Assembly: GCF_001038425.2 (NCBI RefSeq)
Contig: NZ_LDPV02000050.1
Span: 124,001-188,000, forward strand
Direction of reading: 5' to 3'
Source of the DNA: Ornithinibacillus contaminans
GTDB lineage: Bacteria > Bacillota > Bacilli > Bacillales > Amphibacillaceae
Length of the DNA stretch: 64,000 bases
Of the stretch, positions 60,476-64,000 are shown piece by piece; the stretch's first letter is position 1; every line of letters starts with the position of its first letter. The notes under the pieces were generated by a model. That model worked only from the letters and a program-made list of their open reading frames with translations. It searched no databases and was not told where the DNA came from. The position numbers and the translations under genes were made by a program.

Positions 60476-61162
60476 TTAAATTCCTAAATACGCTTTTATT
60501 CCTTTCACAATAGCTTTTGCAACCGATAGCTGAAAGTCATCTGTAAGCATTTGCTGCTCATCCTGTGGATTGGTTAAATAACCAATCTCCAACAAAACTG
60601 CAGGCATTGTCGTATCTTTTAGCACAAAATAATTTTCCTTCTTAACTCCCCTATCATTATATCCCGTTGCCTCGATAAGATATTGATGTATCTTGTTAGC
60701 AAAGGTCTTAGAATTACTATGATAATAATAGGTTTCCGTTCCAGATACAGTTGGATCAGTAAATGTATTGGCGTGAATGGAAACAAATACATCCGCACCT
60801 AAATCATTCGCAAAGTTTGGTCTCTCTCGGGCCTCTGATGAGAGAAATTCATCAGCTTCTCTCGTCATGGATACAGCTATTTTAGAATCCTGTTCTAATA
60901 ATGACGCGACCTTCTTCGATACACTAAGTGTAAAATCCTTTTCATAAGAACCACTTGCACCGATAGATCCCGGATCTACGCCACCATGTCCTGCATCAAT
61001 CACTACTTTAAATGGATCTATTTCTCCACTATTGCCATCCTTTTCGGTAACCGTATCGTTGATGTTTGGTTTTGTTTCATTACTCGTTACATACACCTTA
61101 TAGAAACTTACGATTACGATAATTCCTAGTAAACATACTAAAAGACGAATCCATTTCTTCAT
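60476..61162 (-). CDS. N-acetylmuramoyl-L-alanine amidase (Amidase_3, CwlD-like)
   Basis: 228-residue peptidoglycan amidase. One N-terminal hydrophobic segment (residues 5-24) anchors or exports it. The zinc ligands are His in VIDAGHGGVDPG, Glu in GSYEKDF and His in VFVSIHANTF; the catalytic Glu is in AVLLEIGYLTNP. There is no binding domain, as in CwlD. AAAAGGAG precedes the ATG. Its promoter carries the same 18-bp direct-repeat site as the two-component operon upstream, so it is likely in that regulon. Confidence 0.9.
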   Translation of the reverse strand: MKKWIRLLVCLLGIIVIVSFYKVYVTSNETKPNINDTVTEKDGNSGEIDPFKVVIDAGHGGVDPGSIGASGSYEKDFTLSVSKKVASLLEQDSKIAVSMTREADEFLSSEARERPNFANDLGADVFVSIHANTFTDPTVSGTETYYYHSNSKTFANKIHQYLIEATGYNDRGVKKENYFVLKDTTMPAVLLEIGYLTNPQDEQQMLTDDFQLSVAKAIVKGIKAYLGI

Positions 61163-61234
61163 TCAGCATTTCTCCTTTTTATTCCCTACATACAGCTTGT
61201 TTTTCTTATGCATTACTAGCGTAAGTGACTGAGG

Positions 61235-61252
61235 TAAAGATTAAATAAAGAT
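61235..61252 (-). promoter_or_regulatory. Candidate response-regulator site of the amidase promoter
   Basis: On the minus strand ATCTTTATTTAATCTTTA, two AATCTTTA-type half sites 11 bp apart, followed 11 bases later by a weak -10 TACGCT. It differs by one base from the site at 63919-63936. Confidence 0.65.
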
Positions 61253-61284
61253 GAAATAGAGTTAACCTAAAGATTCTCCAAAAC

Positions 61285-61327
61285 GAAAAAGCCACCTGTT
61301 CCGGAAAAAATCACGAAACAGATGGCT
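61285..61327 (-). terminator. Terminator of the 61341 histidine kinase gene
   Basis: AGCCATCTGTTTCG / CGGAACAGGTGGCT stem followed by TTTTTC on the minus strand. Confidence 0.85.
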
Positions 61328-61340
61328 CCCCATATTCAGT

Positions 61341-63164
61341 TCAATTGTTTTTGTTCAAGTAAAAATAGAAACATACGCCTTTTGCTGTATTGAAAACGCC
61401 ATATTCAACGCCGTGCAGGGTCAAAATATTTTTAGCAATAGCTAGTCCTAATCCCGTTCCTTCTTCAGAACGCTGTGTTTTATCACCTTGATAAAAACGA
61501 TCCCAAATTTTATCCAGTTGGTCCTCTGGAATGTGACTACCCTCATTCTCAACGGTAATCTTCACTTGATCCACTTCATTAACGGTGGATAGGACAATAA
61601 CACCTTCATTTGGTGTATGGCGGATTGCATTCGTTAAAAAGTTGGTGATAACCTGTTCAATCCGATGCATATTGGCAACTACTTCTGCACCATCTAGATT
61701 TATTTTGACCTGTACTTGTTTTCCAGAAGCTTTTAATACTAGCTGGTTATAGACTGTTTGAATCAAATCGTCTATATAAAATGGAAGCATTTCTAGCTTA
61801 TATGTCCCTGACTCATATTTCGCTAATTCCAGCATGTCTGCGATTAACCGATCCATTCGATTCACTTCATTTTCCATCGCTTCAAAATAATGCTCTCTTT
61901 TCTGAACGGCAACACCATCATGAAGAATTGCTAAACAGCCTTTCATAATGCTTAACGGTGTTTTTAGTTCATGCGATACTCCGGCAATAAAGTCCTTCCG
62001 TGTTTTTTCTAGCTTTCTTTCTTTCTCCACATCCTGTTGGAGTTGGTTAATGTGGGATTGTACTGTGTCCGATAAGAAATTAATGTTATTGGATAACTCG
62101 CCAATCTCGTCTTTTGATTTCACCGTAATTCTTTCGGTAAAGTCTAAATTAGCCATTCGTTTAGCGGTATCATTTATAGTCAGTAACGGCTTGGCAATTC
62201 CCTTCGAATAGTAGAACGCCGCCAGAAAAATCAATATCACAGAAAATAGGATGATATAAATATAATATTCCTCTACCATCTGTACCGCCTCATTAACTGG
62301 CTGTAAAGAGGCCATCGTAAAGTAGTAGATGGTATCTCCATTGCTATCCGTTTCCGGACTTACTAATAACTTATAGGTGATGCCGTCTTGTTCAAAGTCT
62401 AGTAATTCGGTTTCGTTTATGCGCTTTTCATCCAATATAAGGTCAGCTTGGAATTGCTTTAATCGTTCGATAAATAATTGATTGGAAAGCGTTGCATAGT
62501 AGTTCATCGTTTCATCAGGCAAATGGATATCCTTTATCCGGCCATAGATAATAGAATTAGCATCCCTACCAGCCTTGTCCCTTTTCACGAAAAGCTGCTC
62601 GTTTTCCCAGAAAGAATAGGCATTTAACTGCTGTAATTCAAAAGGGACTGCTATTGGATCCTCCGCTTGCTTGGCATCCCAAAATATTCGGTAGGGATAC
62701 AGGGCGGAATCCTTCTCAATACTATGAACCTCTACCGCCTGATAGTCAGCTAGGTAATTATCAATGTCAATTAAATCATCCGGATTGATTATATAATAAA
62801 TAGGAATTTTGATACTTTTGTCTGTATAACGTGTTAGTTCTCCATGTGTATCGGAAATAAAAAACGCACCGTCCAGCTCAAGGTAATAATCATCCATCCC
62901 TTTTGGATTTCCATTTTCATCTAAGACTGTAATCCAAGCATTATTCTCCCGGTAAAATTCTTGCTCTAATTGAACTGCTTCATCATCGTCATGATTTTGG
63001 TAATCCTCTTTAAATAGGTCTACAGCCTCGGTTAATTGATTAACCTTTTTTTCCGCATAAAACCGTTCAAAGAAAATTGTTTGCCCAATATAAATTGCCG
63101 CTAAAATAAACAGACATAATCCTGATGTCAACAGAAACAATTTTAATACGATACGTTTTCTCAT
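61341..63164 (-). CDS. Membrane sensor histidine kinase with large sensor domain
   Basis: 607-residue kinase: first helix at about 8-30, an unusually large extracytoplasmic domain (30-295), second helix (about 298-318), HAMP, phosphoacceptor FIAGVSHELKTPLSIM, N box NFLTNAIRHTPN, a G1 region reading ENEGSHIP and G2 EGTGLGLAIAKN. Start overlaps the regulator stop by one base (TAATG). The shared promoter site with a cell-wall amidase gene suggests an envelope signal. Confidence 0.9.
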   Translation of the reverse strand: MRKRIVLKLFLLTSGLCLFILAAIYIGQTIFFERFYAEKKVNQLTEAVDLFKEDYQNHDDDEAVQLEQEFYRENNAWITVLDENGNPKGMDDYYLELDGAFFISDTHGELTRYTDKSIKIPIYYIINPDDLIDIDNYLADYQAVEVHSIEKDSALYPYRIFWDAKQAEDPIAVPFELQQLNAYSFWENEQLFVKRDKAGRDANSIIYGRIKDIHLPDETMNYYATLSNQLFIERLKQFQADLILDEKRINETELLDFEQDGITYKLLVSPETDSNGDTIYYFTMASLQPVNEAVQMVEEYYIYIILFSVILIFLAAFYYSKGIAKPLLTINDTAKRMANLDFTERITVKSKDEIGELSNNINFLSDTVQSHINQLQQDVEKERKLEKTRKDFIAGVSHELKTPLSIMKGCLAILHDGVAVQKREHYFEAMENEVNRMDRLIADMLELAKYESGTYKLEMLPFYIDDLIQTVYNQLVLKASGKQVQVKINLDGAEVVANMHRIEQVITNFLTNAIRHTPNEGVIVLSTVNEVDQVKITVENEGSHIPEDQLDKIWDRFYQGDKTQRSEEGTGLGLAIAKNILTLHGVEYGVFNTAKGVCFYFYLNKNN

Positions 63165-63844
63165 TATTTCTCCTCAAACTTATAGCCAGCACGGACAATT
63201 GTTTTGATCAAGTCAGCGCAATTACCCAGTTTACTTCTTAAATTCCGCATATGGGTATTAATTGTCCGATCATCGCCTGTATATTCATATCCCCAAATTC
63301 GTGTTATTAATTGGTCCCTTGTGATGACTATATTTTTATTTTCCATTAAATAAATTAGGATTTCATATTCGGTGTGAGTTAATTCAACTGCTTCTCCATT
63401 CACTTTGACAGAACGTGAAAGAAGATTCACCTCTAGATCATTACTAATTAGCATGTCTTGATTTGCACCTGTTATCTGAGACTGTTGGGAGGAAAGCAAG
63501 CGATTGGCTCTAGCCAGTAATATTCTTGGACTATAAGGCTTTGTTACGTAATCATCAGCCCCTAATTCAAACCCTAATAATGTATCTTCCTCATCCGCTC
63601 TCGCCGTCAACATAATAATCGGAACAACCGATTTTTCACGTACTTTTTTACACACCGTCCAGCCATTTAGCTTGGGCATCATAATATCCAATACGATAAG
63701 ATCGATTGCATGCTTTTCAAATAACGCTAATGCCGTGATACCGTCCCCTGCTTCTAATACGTGATAGCCTTCTTCTTCAAAGTAATCTTTGCTAATTTCG
63801 CGTAAGACACTCTCATCTTCTACGATTAATATCGTCTGTTTCAT
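63164..63844 (-). CDS. OmpR-family response regulator
   Basis: 226-residue regulator: VEDE pocket, phosphoacceptor in LIVLDIMMPKLNGW, conserved Lys in DDYVTKPYSPRI, and winged helix ending IWGYEYTGDDRTINTHMRNLRSK. AGGGGA precedes the ATG. An 18-bp direct repeat upstream (63919-63936) with a TATGAT -10 eleven bases beyond is the likely autoregulatory site. Confidence 0.92.
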   Translation of the reverse strand: MKQTILIVEDESVLREISKDYFEEEGYHVLEAGDGITALALFEKHAIDLIVLDIMMPKLNGWTVCKKVREKSVVPIIMLTARADEEDTLLGFELGADDYVTKPYSPRILLARANRLLSSQQSQITGANQDMLISNDLEVNLLSRSVKVNGEAVELTHTEYEILIYLMENKNIVITRDQLITRIWGYEYTGDDRTINTHMRNLRSKLGNCADLIKTIVRAGYKFEEK

Positions 63845-63906
63845 ATTTTTCCCCTTATTTATCTACCTGTATTTAAAATAATTATTTGATTCCACGGTGT
63901 CATCAT

Positions 63907-63936
63907 AACAGAAAAAGATAAAGATTAGATAAAGAT
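63907..63936 (-). promoter_or_regulatory. Autoregulatory site and -10 of the two-component operon
   Basis: On the minus strand ATCTTTATCTAATCTTTA (63919-63936), then 11 bases, then -10 TATGAT preceded by TGT. Same layout as the amidase promoter. Confidence 0.65.
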
Positions 63937-64000
63937 TATCTTAATCGAAATACGTAACGGAAATAAGTGTTTCCTTTAGTATTGCCTAGATTGGTTAAAT

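Overview
The window reads as chromosome of a low-GC, endospore-forming Gram-positive bacterium of the Bacillaceae (Oceanobacillus/Virgibacillus-like). Evidence: AGGAGG-type ribosome sites nearly everywhere, frequent TTG/GTG starts, lipoprotein signal peptides, three SspH-type spore proteins, SpoVR/YhbH/PrkA sporulation proteins, Bacillus-type PhoP, Zur, ArsR and CIRCE operators, and many proteins with direct B. subtilis counterparts (YpjP, YugP, YwnF-like, YeeI, YfnA-like, YtcD/YtbD/YtbE-like, BceRS-BceAB-like). I saw no rRNA, tRNA, CRISPR array, prophage or insertion sequence. The assignment to a genus is inference.

Layout. 1-3930: high-affinity phosphate operon pstSCAB (minus strand) with a four-repeat PhoP box. 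4081-11201: YpjP, three sspH genes, a glycosyltransferase/PAP2 lipid pair, PBP4-type carboxypeptidase, FMN reductase. 11395-18665: CNNM/CBS transporter, TraB protein, an Spx paralogue lacking the second redox cysteine, YwnF- and YugP-like membrane proteins, a two-component system. 18836-23252: CAP lipoprotein, an autoregulated XRE protein with LAPFL repeats, a methyltransferase, a probable type I toxin-antitoxin locus, a frameshifted TPR gene. 23273-27907: an arsR/flavoprotein/acetyltransferase operon with three evenly spaced ArsR operators, then a likely copper cluster (YtkA lipoprotein, DeoR-NosL fusion regulator, CtaG-like protein). 28090-28404: a well-conserved cobalamin riboswitch with no B12 gene behind it.

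28462-40227: thioesterase, SpoVR, a Zur-regulated zinc-binding lipoprotein with seven identical His-rich repeats, CIRCE-controlled htpG, YhbH, PrkA, a 52-bp tandem repeat array, and YeeI. 40431-49958: small lipoprotein, PLL-type propeller lectin, tyrosine phosphatase, an unusual HTH protein fused to a pseudo-F1-ATPase beta domain, a GNAT/nitrilase pair, NhaC, TerC and an amino-acid permease. 50006-54643: Bce-type peptide-antibiotic sensing/detoxification module. 54772-58892: two divergent regulator/oxidoreductase units (HxlR with MFS + aldo-keto reductase; TetR with SDR). 59088-63844: membrane protein, XRE regulator, cell-wall amidase, and a two-component system whose probable binding site is shared with the amidase promoter.

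A dispersed long-hairpin repeat (four copies, one carrying an extra GC-rich core) is scattered through the window, mostly at gene 3' ends. The strongest candidates for undescribed biology are the HTH/pseudo-F1-beta protein (43180-44229), the DeoR-NosL regulator and its copper neighbourhood (25694-27907), the 52-bp hairpin array (38781-39318), the orphan B12 riboswitch and the LAPFL-repeat regulator. Starts were re-chosen by ribosome-site position; functional statements are family-based and were not checked by database search.
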